From positions 124,001 through 188,000 of the forward strand of contig CAKTYT010000002.1 of assembly GCA_934633695.1 (NCBI GenBank): DNA of 64,000 bases, in the 5' to 3' direction. A program made the translations under genes and the position numbers. Shown in pieces: positions 24,506 to 32,596 of this stretch. This DNA comes from an uncultured Clostridia bacterium (GTDB lineage Bacteria; Bacillota; Clostridia; Christensenellales; CAG-138). Every line of letters begins with the position of its first letter. Position 1 is the first letter of the stretch. The notes beneath the pieces are model-generated. The model was given only the letters and a program-made list of their open reading frames with translations. It did not search any database and was not told the DNA's origin.

Positions 24506-25626
24506 AAGTTCTTGTTCTGAGCTGCGGTACGGGCGAGGGGCATAACAGTGCCGCATATGCCATTATGGAAGCACTGGCCAGACACGGTATTGAGTGTACT
24601 CTGACCGATCCGCTCAAATTTCGAAGCGACAGGACCGCAAGACTCGTTGCCTCTGCATACAACAGCATCATTCGAAAAACGCCCAAAGTTTTCGGTGTCA
24701 TCTACCGTGCAGGTTCCATTTACAGTGCGAGCAAGCTTCCTTCCCCTGTCTACCAGGCGAACTCACTCTATGCCGAACGTCTCCGTGCATATTTGACTGA
24801 CAACAATTTCGATGCAGTCATAACCACTCACCTGTTTGCAATGGAGGCGTTGACTGCCATAAGAAAAAAACACGGCCCTTGTGTCCCGTGTTTCGGAGTA
24901 ATGACCGATTACACTTGCATCCCGTTCGTCCACGAAACATTGCTTGACGGTTATTCGATCCCTCATAAAGATCTAAGCAGTTCGATCGAAAAACTCGGAA
25001 TACCATCCGAAAAGATGTATTCAACGGGCATTCCCGTCGGCAGCCGCTTTGCAGATCGACTGACAAGGAGCGAAGCAAGGGATAGGCTTTGTTTACCCAA
25101 AAGCATTCCGATGATACTTATAATGACCGGCGGCGTCGGCTGCGGAAAAATTTCCGAACTCTGCGGCAAGTTCATGAAGCACACTGATGAGGACTTTCTC
25201 TTATGCGTTCTCACCGGCAGAAACAATGAACTCAAATCAAAGCTTGATGATGAATTCGGAAGCACGGGAAAAGTCCTCACTGTTCCGTTCACAAAAGAGG
25301 TTAATCTTTATATGAATGCAGCTGACGTTTTGGTATCAAAGCCCGGCGGACTTTCAAGCACGGAAGCAGCGGTCGCAAATGTACCCTTGGTGCATCTTCT
25401 CGCTTTCTCCGGCTGTGAAACGAAAAATGCCGAGTTCTTTGCCGCTCACGGCATGTCTTATCACGTTGCTGACATCGATTTGGCCGTCGAAGCCTCCTGG
25501 TCACTTATACATGACAGTACTTCTGCAAAAAAAATGCGTGCAAATCAGCGTGCAAATGTTCACGACCATTCGGCGGATGAAATTGTTGAAAAGGTGGTGG
25601 GTCTATGCAGTCAAAAGAATTGCTGA
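24502..25626 (+). CDS. MGDG synthase / UgtP-like glycosyltransferase (GT28)
   Basis: A 374-residue membrane-associated glycosyltransferase. The N-terminal acceptor domain begins LVLSCGTGEGHNSAAYAI, typical of monogalactosyldiacylglycerol synthases and of processive diacylglycerol glucosyltransferase UgtP. The C-terminal GT28 half has LIMTGGVGCGKI and the nucleotide-sugar site DVLVSKPGGLSSTEA. It likely transfers glucose or galactose from a UDP sugar to diacylglycerol, giving glycolipids and possibly lipoteichoic acid anchors. It overlaps both neighbours, so the three are one translation unit. Confidence 0.88.
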   Translation: MKVLVLSCGTGEGHNSAAYAIMEALARHGIECTLTDPLKFRSDRTARLVASAYNSIIRKTPKVFGVIYRAGSIYSASKLPSPVYQANSLYAERLRAYLTDNNFDAVITTHLFAMEALTAIRKKHGPCVPCFGVMTDYTCIPFVHETLLDGYSIPHKDLSSSIEKLGIPSEKMYSTGIPVGSRFADRLTRSEARDRLCLPKSIPMILIMTGGVGCGKISELCGKFMKHTDEDFLLCVLTGRNNELKSKLDDEFGSTGKVLTVPFTKEVNLYMNAADVLVSKPGGLSSTEAAVANVPLVHLLAFSGCETKNAEFFAAHGMSYHVADIDLAVEASWSLIHDSTSAKKMRANQRANVHDHSADEIVEKVVGLCSQKNC

Positions 25627-26261
25627 TACTTGTATCCCTTATCATCGGTGGTTTCCTTCTGGGAAGCATAATGTTCAGCAGCCTTCTTCCTAAATTGCTC
25701 ATGGGACGGGATATTTGTAAGCTCGGATCCGACCACAACCCCGGCTCTGCAAACGTCTTTGTTAACTGCGGAATACCAATGGGCATGCTTTGCCTTTCCT
25801 TGGATCTTCTCAAGGGAGCTCTGCCCGTGTTCATTGCCTGTAAGCTCCTGGATACAAGCAGAGCGTATTTTGCGGGGATAATGGTTGCCCCTGTACTCGG
25901 TCACGCAGTCGGATTTTTCAACCGTTTTCACGGAGGAAAGTGCATTGCGACATTTTTCGGCGTGCTGCTGGGTATGCTTCCCGTTTCAAGGATCGTTTTT
26001 CTGTTGGCAATACTGTACATTTTTTTCTCAGTATGTGTGAAGATAAAGCCCAATCGCTGTCGCAGTATCGTGGCTTTTACGCTGTTTGGAATTGTGTCAA
26101 CGGTATTTTTTCTTCACAACGGTCAATTTTCCTTTGCGGGCGGATGCTCGATTATATCGTTTATCGCAATCGCAAAGCACACTAAAAGATTCTGTTTTGT
26201 TCCGGAAGATGAGTTGCCCACAGACAGCAGTGAATCTGATAATGCGATAACCGTTCACTAA
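25605..26261 (+). CDS. PlsY-like glycerol-3-phosphate acyltransferase
   Basis: A 218-residue membrane protein with the three PlsY motifs in order: GSIMFSSLL (motif 1, more diverged than GSIPFG), SDHNPGSANVF (motif 2) and GHAVGFFNRFHGGKCIATFFG (motif 3). PlsY uses acyl-phosphate to acylate glycerol-3-phosphate. The divergence of motif 1 suggests a paralogue of the housekeeping enzyme, perhaps with another acceptor. It overlaps the glycosyltransferase gene by 22 bases, linking glycolipid sugar transfer with acylation. A terminator follows. Confidence 0.8.
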   Translation: MQSKELLILVSLIIGGFLLGSIMFSSLLPKLLMGRDICKLGSDHNPGSANVFVNCGIPMGMLCLSLDLLKGALPVFIACKLLDTSRAYFAGIMVAPVLGHAVGFFNRFHGGKCIATFFGVLLGMLPVSRIVFLLAILYIFFSVCVKIKPNRCRSIVAFTLFGIVSTVFFLHNGQFSFAGGCSIISFIAIAKHTKRFCFVPEDELPTDSSESDNAITVH

Positions 26262-26267
26262 CACACA

Positions 26268-26304
26268 AAAACTGCTCTGTACAGCAACACAGAGCAGTTT
26301 TTTT
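26268..26304. terminator. Terminator shared by the glycolipid operon and the convergent acetyltransferase gene
   Basis: ACTGCTCTGT (26271-26280) pairs with ACAGAGCAGT (26289-26298), flanked by AAAA and TTTTTTT, so it works on both strands. The acetyltransferase stop lies at its edge. Confidence 0.88.
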
Positions 26305-26797
26305 ATTTCAATTCAAGTACATACGAATAACCTTTATCCGTTCTTGCATACGGGCAGAATCCGGCACTCTCAAAGCATTTTTTTGAAGCTTCATTCCAGT
26401 CATAAATCTCTCTGACGAATATTTTTTCATATCCGAGTGACTTTCCTCTTTCCACAAGAGCAGAAATGACTTTTTTACCGATTTTCATGCCTCTCAGCGA
26501 CTTTTCTCCGATAACGATGGGCATATCATCAGCCCAAAAGGTCACGTCACCAATGGGGACGAACGTCCCGTCAATGAGATATTCGATAAAATACAGCTCT
26601 CCATGCTCATCGAGATAGCGGTACATTCCGTTTAAAAGCTCGACAGAGTACGGCTCTCTGTTCCCATCAACGAGAAACACCGTCTCTTCATCCTGATACC
26701 ATTTAAGGGCAAACGAGTTTTCCCCGTCATATTGATGTAGTCTGAGTTTATCATCAATCACAATATACTCTGGCTGTTCAACTCCATTGATCGGCAC
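26303..26797 (-). CDS. GNAT family N-acetyltransferase
   Basis: A 164-residue acetyltransferase-like protein. The C-terminal half has the acetyl-CoA pattern: IGDVTFWADDMPIVIGEKSLRGMKIGKKVISALVERGKSLG, then FVREIYDWNEASKKCFESAGF. The central GxGxxxG-like loop is changed (LRGMKIGKKV), as in some GNATs. The GTG at 26797 has GGGAGG 6 bases upstream; a longer GTG start lies before it. The substrate is unknown. It lies just past the tuf terminator. Confidence 0.8.
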   Translation of the reverse strand: MPINGVEQPEYIVIDDKLRLHQYDGENSFALKWYQDEETVFLVDGNREPYSVELLNGMYRYLDEHGELYFIEYLIDGTFVPIGDVTFWADDMPIVIGEKSLRGMKIGKKVISALVERGKSLGYEKIFVREIYDWNEASKKCFESAGFCPYARTDKGYSYVLELK

Positions 26798-26825
26798 TGT
26801 ATCCTCCCATATCAACACAAAGAAA

Positions 26826-26847
26826 CCGCTCCCCTAGGGGAGCGGCC
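26826..26847 (-). terminator. Terminator of tuf (str operon)
   Basis: On the minus strand CCGCTCCCC and GGGGAGCGG form a 9-bp stem with a two- to three-base loop, followed by TTTCTTT, 35 bases after the tuf stop. Confidence 0.88.
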
Positions 26848-26881
26848 TCATGTCATTCGACTTATTTAAGCAAAAGCCTAA

Positions 26882-28090
26882 TTATTCGATAACGCTGGTA
26901 ACAACGCCGGAAGCAACGGTGCGGCCGCCTTCACGAATAGCGAAGCGGAGACCTTCGTCCATAGCGATGGGGGTGATGAGGGTTATTTCCATGCGAATGT
27001 TGTCGCCGGGCATAACCATTTCAACACCTTCGGGGAGCTTGATGACGCCGGTAACGTCAGTTGTCCTGAAGTAGAACTGGGGACGATAGCCGGAGAAGAA
27101 GGGAGTATGACGGCCGCCTTCTTCCTTGGTCAAAACGTAAACCTCTGAATTGAAATGAGTGTGGGGATGAATGGAACCGGGCTTTGCCAGAACCTGACCA
27201 CGCTCAACTTCGGACCTCTGGATACCGCGGAGGAGAGCACCGATGTTATCGCCTGCGATAGCCTGATCGAGGAGCTTACGGAACATTTCAACGCCGGTAA
27301 CAACGGTCTGCTTGGTTTCGCGAAGACCAACGATCTGAACGGGGTCATTAACCTTAACGATACCGCGTTCTACACGGCCGGTAGCAACGGTACCACGACC
27401 GGTGATGGTGAATACGTCTTCAACAGGCATAAGGAAGGGCTTGTCGGAAGCACGTTCGGGTTCGGGGATGTAAGAGTCAACAGCATCCATGAGCTCGAAG
27501 ATGCACTGGCATTCGGGAGTTTCCTTTGCAATCTTGCCTGCGGTAAGTGCTTCGAGAGCGAGGAGAGCGGAACCCTTGATGATGGGGATATCATCACCGG
27601 GGAAGTCATAGCTGGAGAGCAGCTCACGGATTTCCATTTCAACGAGTTCGAGCAGTTCGGGGTCGTCAACCTGGTCAACTTTGTTCATGAAAACAACGAT
27701 GTAGGGAACGCCAACCTGACGAGCGAGCAGGATGTGCTCACGAGTCTGAGGCATGGGACCGTCTGCTGCGGAAACAACGAGGATAGCACCGTCCATCTGT
27801 GCGGCACCGGTGATCATGTTCTTAACATAGTCAGCGTGGCCGGGGCAGTCAACGTGTGCATAGTGGCGGTGGTCGGTCTCATACTCAACGTGTGCGGTGT
27901 TGATGGTTATACCACGAGCCTTCTCTTCGGGTGCCTTATCGATTTCGTCGTAACGCATTGCAGCTGCCTGACCCTGCTGGGAGAGTGCCATGGTGATAGC
28001 TGCGGTGAGGGTGGTCTTACCATGGTCAACGTGACCAATGGTGCCGATGTTTACATGGGGTTTGGTTCTTTCGAACTTCTGCTTTGCCAT
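26882..28090 (-). CDS. tuf: Translation elongation factor Tu
   Basis: A 402-residue GTPase that brings aminoacyl-tRNA to the ribosome. G-motifs are GHVDHGKTT, DCPGHADYVKNM, NKVDQVDD and SALLALE, with domain 2 and 3 signatures (GRGTVATGRVERG, RPQFYFRTTDVTG) intact. The NKxD motif has Val instead of the usual Cys. It is the last gene of the rpsL-rpsG-fusA-tuf operon and ends at a terminator at 26826-26847. The 137-base gap upstream may hold its own promoter. Confidence 0.98.
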   Translation of the reverse strand: MAKQKFERTKPHVNIGTIGHVDHGKTTLTAAITMALSQQGQAAAMRYDEIDKAPEEKARGITINTAHVEYETDHRHYAHVDCPGHADYVKNMITGAAQMDGAILVVSAADGPMPQTREHILLARQVGVPYIVVFMNKVDQVDDPELLELVEMEIRELLSSYDFPGDDIPIIKGSALLALEALTAGKIAKETPECQCIFELMDAVDSYIPEPERASDKPFLMPVEDVFTITGRGTVATGRVERGIVKVNDPVQIVGLRETKQTVVTGVEMFRKLLDQAIAGDNIGALLRGIQRSEVERGQVLAKPGSIHPHTHFNSEVYVLTKEEGGRHTPFFSGYRPQFYFRTTDVTGVIKLPEGVEMVMPGDNIRMEITLITPIAMDEGLRFAIREGGRTVASGVVTSVIE

Positions 28091-28227
28091 TGATAGTTCC
28101 TCCTAATGGATTTAAGTAGTTATTTTTACTAAGGTATTATATCCCAATTGCTTGCATTTTGCAAGCAGGGATGTTATCGTATCAGGGGTTTTTGCACCCA
28201 AAAACGGCACAAAATTCGCCCATGTTA

Positions 28228-30303
28228 CTAATATATTATGCCAAGTATCTTGTCAACGAGGTTCTTGGCAACCTCTTCGTAGTGGTCAAACTGCATTGAG
28301 AACGTTCCCCTGCCCTGTGTCCTCGACCGCAGGTCGGTCGTATAACCGAACATTTCCTTGAGCGGACACATTGCGGTTATGCAGGTCGAACCTCCCGGAC
28401 GGATATCCGTATTGACAACCTGACCGCGTCTTGAATTTATGTTGCCGATTATATCGCCGAGATAGTCATCGGGAACAATGATCTCACAACGCATGAAGGG
28501 TTCAAGCAGTATTGACTCACCCTTATCACAAGCCTCACGGAATGCCATGCTGCCTGCAATCTTGTATGCAAGCTCGCACGAATCCGTTTCGCTGACGTTA
28601 CCGCCGACGAGCTTAGCTGAGAAGTCAATTACCTCATAGCCTCCGAGAATACCGCTGCCTGCGGACTCTCTTATACCCTGCTCAACGGCGTTTGCGTACT
28701 CAACGGGAAGAATGTCCGCCGGAACACAATTTTCAAACGAAATACCGCTGCCTCTCTCTGCCGGAGCAAACTCGACGGTACACTGGCCGTACATGCCCTT
28801 TCCTGCACTCTGTCGGACGTATTCACCAACTGTGCGTACGGGCTTTTTAATGCTCTCGCGATAGGCAACCTGTGGCTTACCCACACGGCATTCGCAATTG
28901 AAATCGCGAACGAGTCTCGTAACTATTATATCAAGATGCAGCTCACCCATGCCCGCAATGATGATCTGGCCTGTTTCAGGATCCGTGTAGGTTCTGAAAG
29001 TCGGATCTTCCTCTGCGAGCTTTTTGAGCGAAGCATCGAGTCGCTCTTTTCCGGCCTTGGTTTTCGGCTCAATGGCAACCCTGATAACGGGTTCCGGAAA
29101 CTCCATTGATTCCATAAGAAGCGGTCTTCCCTCGCTGCAGAGTGTATCACCCGTGACAGTATCGCGAATACCGACAAATGCAGCGATGTCGCCCGCGTAG
29201 ACCTCATCGATTTCCGTCCTGCTGTCTGCATGCATAAGGAAAAGCTTTGTGATTCTCTCTCGCTTGCCCTTGCTGCTGTTGTAGACAACTGAGCCGACCT
29301 TAAGCGTACCGGAATAAACACGGCAGAATGCGAACTTGCTTACAAACGAATCGGTGATTATTTTGAACGCAAGTGCCGCAAACGGTGCATCATCATCCGC
29401 ACAGACTTCATATACCTTCTTGCCGTCCTTACTGTGTGCCTCAACCGGAGGCAAGTCAATGGGACTGGGCAAATAATCGGTAACTGCATCAAGCAGGGGC
29501 TGCACGCCCTTGTTGCGGTACGATGAACCACAGCAAACCGGAACCACTCGATTGTTTATCGTCGCAGAGCGAATAGCCCTCTTCAGCATCTCTGCCGGAA
29601 CAGGCTCACCCTCAAGATAGAGCATAGTGAGTTCATCGTCCTCATCTGCAACGGATTCAATCAAGCTGCTGCGATACTCCTCGGCTTCGTCAAGCATGTC
29701 CGCAGGGATATCCTCAATGCGAATGTCAGTGCCTTCTTCGTCGTAATAGACCTCGGCCTTCATATTCACCAAATCGACAACGCCTTTAAACTCTGCTTCG
29801 GAGCCTATTGGAATCTGTATTGCAGCTGGGTTTGCACCCAGGCGTTCACGCATCATGTTCATGACATTGAAGAAATCAGCACCGACAATGTCCATTTTGT
29901 TGACATATGCAATCCTCGGCACGTGATACTTCTCCGCCTGACGCCAAACGGTCTCGCTCTGGGATTCTACACCACCCTTGGCACAGAACACCGCAACCGC
30001 CCCGTCAAGAACGCGGAGCGAACGCTCCACCTCGACAGTGAAGTCAACATGACCAGGCGTGTCGATAATGTTAATGCGGTGATTCTTCCAATAGATGGTC
30101 GTTGCGGCGGAGGTAATTGTGATGCCCCTTTCGCGTTCCTGCTCCATGTAATCCATGGTTGCAGCACCCTCGTGAACCTCGCCTATGCGATGGATCTTAC
30201 CCGTATAGTAGAGCATTCTCTCGGTCGTCGTTGTTTTGCCCGCGTCAATATGAGCCATAATGCCAATATTCCTCACGAGCGGCAACGGTGTCGTTCTCGG
30301 CAT
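28228..30303 (-). CDS. fusA: Translation elongation factor G
   Basis: A 691-residue translocase GTPase. G-motifs are AHIDAGKTTTTERML, DTPGHVDFT and NKMD; the C-terminal domains IV and V are complete (GKPQVAYRESIKKPV; ALKEMFGYTTDLRSRTQGRGTFSMQFDHYEEV). It lies in the conserved str operon order between rpsG and tuf. Confidence 0.98.
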   Translation of the reverse strand: MPRTTPLPLVRNIGIMAHIDAGKTTTTERMLYYTGKIHRIGEVHEGAATMDYMEQERERGITITSAATTIYWKNHRINIIDTPGHVDFTVEVERSLRVLDGAVAVFCAKGGVESQSETVWRQAEKYHVPRIAYVNKMDIVGADFFNVMNMMRERLGANPAAIQIPIGSEAEFKGVVDLVNMKAEVYYDEEGTDIRIEDIPADMLDEAEEYRSSLIESVADEDDELTMLYLEGEPVPAEMLKRAIRSATINNRVVPVCCGSSYRNKGVQPLLDAVTDYLPSPIDLPPVEAHSKDGKKVYEVCADDDAPFAALAFKIITDSFVSKFAFCRVYSGTLKVGSVVYNSSKGKRERITKLFLMHADSRTEIDEVYAGDIAAFVGIRDTVTGDTLCSEGRPLLMESMEFPEPVIRVAIEPKTKAGKERLDASLKKLAEEDPTFRTYTDPETGQIIIAGMGELHLDIIVTRLVRDFNCECRVGKPQVAYRESIKKPVRTVGEYVRQSAGKGMYGQCTVEFAPAERGSGISFENCVPADILPVEYANAVEQGIRESAGSGILGGYEVIDFSAKLVGGNVSETDSCELAYKIAGSMAFREACDKGESILLEPFMRCEIIVPDDYLGDIIGNINSRRGQVVNTDIRPGGSTCITAMCPLKEMFGYTTDLRSRTQGRGTFSMQFDHYEEVAKNLVDKILGIIY

Positions 30304-30377
30304 AACATTTCCTCCTTTCCGCTGTTATGGATAAAATTTACTGATTCTGCGATTCTTATGCTGTCAAGCTGACGTGA

Positions 30378-30848
30378 TTAGAACCTGAAGTGTGCAAACG
30401 CCTTGTTTGCTTCAGCCATCTTGTGAACATCTTCCTTCTTTTTGAAGGCAGAACCCTGCTGGTTGCATGCATCGAGGATCTCGGCTGCGAGCCTCTCCTG
30501 CATGGTACGCTCATTCCTGTTCCTTGCATAAAGAACGAGCCAGCGAAGACCGAGGGTCTGACGGCGTTCGGGGCGAATCTCAAGGGGAACCTGGTAGGTA
30601 GAACCGCCGATACGACGTGCCTTGACTTCAAGGACGGGCATAACGTTGTTCATGGCCTCCTGGAAAACCTCAAGGGGTTCACGGCCGGTCTTTTCACGAA
30701 TGATGTCGAATGCACCGTAGCATGCCTTCTGAGCAGTACCGCGTTTGCCGTCGAGCATAACCTGATTGATGAGTTTGGTTACGAGCTTACCGCCGTAAAT
30801 AGGGTCATCAAGAACTTCCCTCTTGGGAACAAAACCTCTCCTGGGCAT
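30378..30848 (-). CDS. rpsG: 30S ribosomal protein S7
   Basis: A 156-residue S7 of usual length, which nucleates assembly of the 30S head. Family motifs are MPRRGFVPKREVLDDPIYG, NVMPVLEVKARRIGGSTYQVP and the C-terminal MAEANKAFAHFRF. It is 12 bases after rpsL. S7 is the translational repressor of the str operon in E. coli; no obvious S7 site was seen here. Confidence 0.98.
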   Translation of the reverse strand: MPRRGFVPKREVLDDPIYGGKLVTKLINQVMLDGKRGTAQKACYGAFDIIREKTGREPLEVFQEAMNNVMPVLEVKARRIGGSTYQVPLEIRPERRQTLGLRWLVLYARNRNERTMQERLAAEILDACNQQGSAFKKKEDVHKMAEANKAFAHFRF

Positions 30849-30860
30849 AAGTTTACCTCC

Positions 30861-31235
30861 TTACTTCTTGGGACGCTTCGCACCGTAACGGCTGCGAGCC
30901 TGCATACGCTTTGCAACGCCTGCGGTATCCAATGCACCGCGGATGATGTGGTAACGTACACCGGGGAGATCTCTTACTCTGCCGCCCCTGATAAGGACAA
31001 CGGAGTGCTCCTGCAAATTGTGGCCGATACCGGGAATGTATGCGGTACCTTCCAGACCGTCAGTAAGACGGATACGGGCAATTTTACGAAGAGCTGAGTT
31101 CGGTTTCTTCGGGGTCAGGACGCGGACTGCCGTACAAACGCCGCGACGCTGAGGACACTGCTTCAGAATAGGGGAGGTGGACTTATATTCGACCTTTTCC
31201 CTGCTCTTTCTGACCAACTGGTTAATAGTGGGCAT
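30861..31235 (-). CDS. rpsL: 30S ribosomal protein S12
   Basis: A 124-residue S12 at the decoding centre. It has MPTINQLVRKSREK at the start, TPKKPNSALRKIARIRLT (with the streptomycin-related Lys) and GVRYHIIRGALDTAGVAKR near the end. The Lys in KPNSALRK matches the streptomycin-sensitive type. It begins the str operon, with a leader of ~120 bases and a strong promoter at 31384-31356. No rpoB/rpoC gene is upstream in this window. Confidence 0.98.
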   Translation of the reverse strand: MPTINQLVRKSREKVEYKSTSPILKQCPQRRGVCTAVRVLTPKKPNSALRKIARIRLTDGLEGTAYIPGIGHNLQEHSVVLIRGGRVRDLPGVRYHIIRGALDTAGVAKRMQARSRYGAKRPKK

Positions 31236-31276
31236 GAAAGTTTCTCCTTAATAATATTTTGTGTTTTTATATTAAG

Positions 31277-31308
31277 AAAATCCCTTGCAACCCATCGAAG
31301 GGATATTT
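31277..31308 (-). promoter_or_regulatory. Hairpin in the rpsL leader (possible attenuator)
   Basis: On the minus strand AAAATATCCCTT and AAGGGATTTTC form a hairpin whose second arm ends in a short T run, between the promoter and the rpsL start. A second hairpin (GTGTGCC/GGGCACA) lies just before it. Together they could regulate read-through into the str operon. Confidence 0.4.
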
Positions 31309-31355
31309 TCCATACAAAAATCGCCATGTGCCCAAGATAGAGGCACACCTTGCGT

Positions 31356-31384
31356 AGAATACCACATTATTGCTCGATTGTCAA
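31356..31384 (-). promoter_or_regulatory. Sigma-A promoter of the str operon
   Basis: Minus-strand TTGACA (31384-31379) and TATTCT (31361-31356) with a 17-base spacer, ~120 bases upstream of rpsL. Confidence 0.8.
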
Positions 31385-31509
31385 GCATTTTATGCTGAAA
31401 TTTTCTTTTTTATTTTCTGAGATGGGTCCTTCGCAAAACCGTTTCCCCGGAGGGAATAAGCCGTACATTAAATACAAAGTGAGCAGACAAACGCCTGCTC
31501 ACTCTCGGC

Positions 31510-31926
31510 TTACATTTTTTCAAGCAGCATCATACCGCAATTGAAAACCATGTTTTCGCCTTCAAACTCAATTTTTGAGAAGGAATCTACCTGTTCACCC
31601 AGAATCTCGCCCTCTGTACCCGTATCATAATACGGGACACCATCGCGGTATTCCCATGTGCTGGATTCAATCTTCATAAAACCGTCAATGATTTCAAGTC
31701 CTTCCTCCCGCATTTGCTCATGATCTTCCTCCGACAGCAGTTCAGCATCAACCGGCAAAAAAGTGTCGACCGTACCATCCTCTTTGAATTCGACAACGGA
31801 GCTTGCCAACTGCCGCATCTCCTCAGCAGTTTCACCTTCTGGTATATCGCTGACACCGCAAAATTCAATTCCGTCGGGAGTCAGGCATGCGACCTTTTTA
31901 ACTTTCCATTTTCCGATAATATTCAT
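31510..31926 (-). CDS. Hypothetical acidic 138-residue protein
   Basis: Not recognised. It is acidic and predicted beta-rich, with no signal peptide or membrane segment. It starts MNIIGKWKVKKV and has a central segment FKEDGTVDTFLPVD, which resembles a lipocalin-like fold (GKWKV start, then WEYRDGVPYY and FNCGMMLLEK). AAGAAAGGGG precedes the ATG. It lies 13 bases after the DUF6935 gene and is the last gene of the envelope-stress cluster, so it is probably co-expressed with it. Confidence 0.6.
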   Translation of the reverse strand: MNIIGKWKVKKVACLTPDGIEFCGVSDIPEGETAEEMRQLASSVVEFKEDGTVDTFLPVDAELLSEEDHEQMREEGLEIIDGFMKIESSTWEYRDGVPYYDTGTEGEILGEQVDSFSKIEFEGENMVFNCGMMLLEKM

Positions 31927-31939
31927 TTTTTCCCCTTTC

Positions 31940-32518
31940 TTATGCCCAAGGATCTGCGGATTTCGGCTGACGAACGTCGGTCAGAAGATACTGCTCCCAA
32001 AGAAACCATCTGCCATCCCCCTTCATGCGGAGCTTTATCGGCCTCGGGCTGTCTGCACCACCGCAGGGAATGAACAACTTCATATACCCCTGTTCAGCAT
32101 CAGAAATATGAGTGCTTTCGATTGTAATTTTAAATGGCTTGGTCGGCGTGTAGTCATTCTCTGGCTTCGCACCGGCAAAATAGGAGAACGGAACATAGTT
32201 CCTTCCATCACGGAAGCGGTCGTTGAGAAAGGAAATCTCTTGTCCGTTAAGCGGACGTGGACCTCTTAGCCAATTCAGCATTTCTGTGCCTATCTGCCTG
32301 TCTGCTGCATATGCACAGAGAGCACAAACCGTCAATGCCGCCGTTTTATAGGGGGAATCAAGACTTGCCTCAGGAAGTGCCTGAAGCTGTTCAAGGCTTT
32401 CGGGGAGTGCAGCGAAAGTGAAAGTTTCGTGCTTATTTCCGAGTGATGACGCTGCGGACGATGCAGCATTTTTTACTGCTTTCACCGCATTGCTTTTTAA
32501 TTTATCAAAGATGCTCAT
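31940..32518 (-). CDS. DUF6935 domain protein
   Basis: A 192-residue protein. The N-terminus is an amphipathic Ala/Lys/Ser-rich stretch (FDKLKSNAVKAVKNAASSAASS). The rest matches DUF6935: DSPYKTAALTVCALCAYA, then LNGQEISFLNDRF and RPIKLRMKGDGRWFLWEQYLLTDVRQP. The function is unknown. It sits in a cluster with TPM, zinc-ribbon and SPFH proteins. The amphipathic start could bind membranes as PspA does, but that is inference. Confidence 0.75.
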   Translation of the reverse strand: MSIFDKLKSNAVKAVKNAASSAASSLGNKHETFTFAALPESLEQLQALPEASLDSPYKTAALTVCALCAYAADRQIGTEMLNWLRGPRPLNGQEISFLNDRFRDGRNYVPFSYFAGAKPENDYTPTKPFKITIESTHISDAEQGYMKLFIPCGGADSPRPIKLRMKGDGRWFLWEQYLLTDVRQPKSADPWA

Positions 32519-32596
32519 GGTGGTTTTCTCCTATCTTGTTATAGATTATTTCTGCCGTCGTACGTGGCCGGCGGCATCAAAATTCGTTTTGTTTTA

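Noticed and set aside
27155..28093. 312-codon open frame on the plus strand
   Set aside because: Antisense to tuf; the frame is kept open by biased EF-Tu codons.
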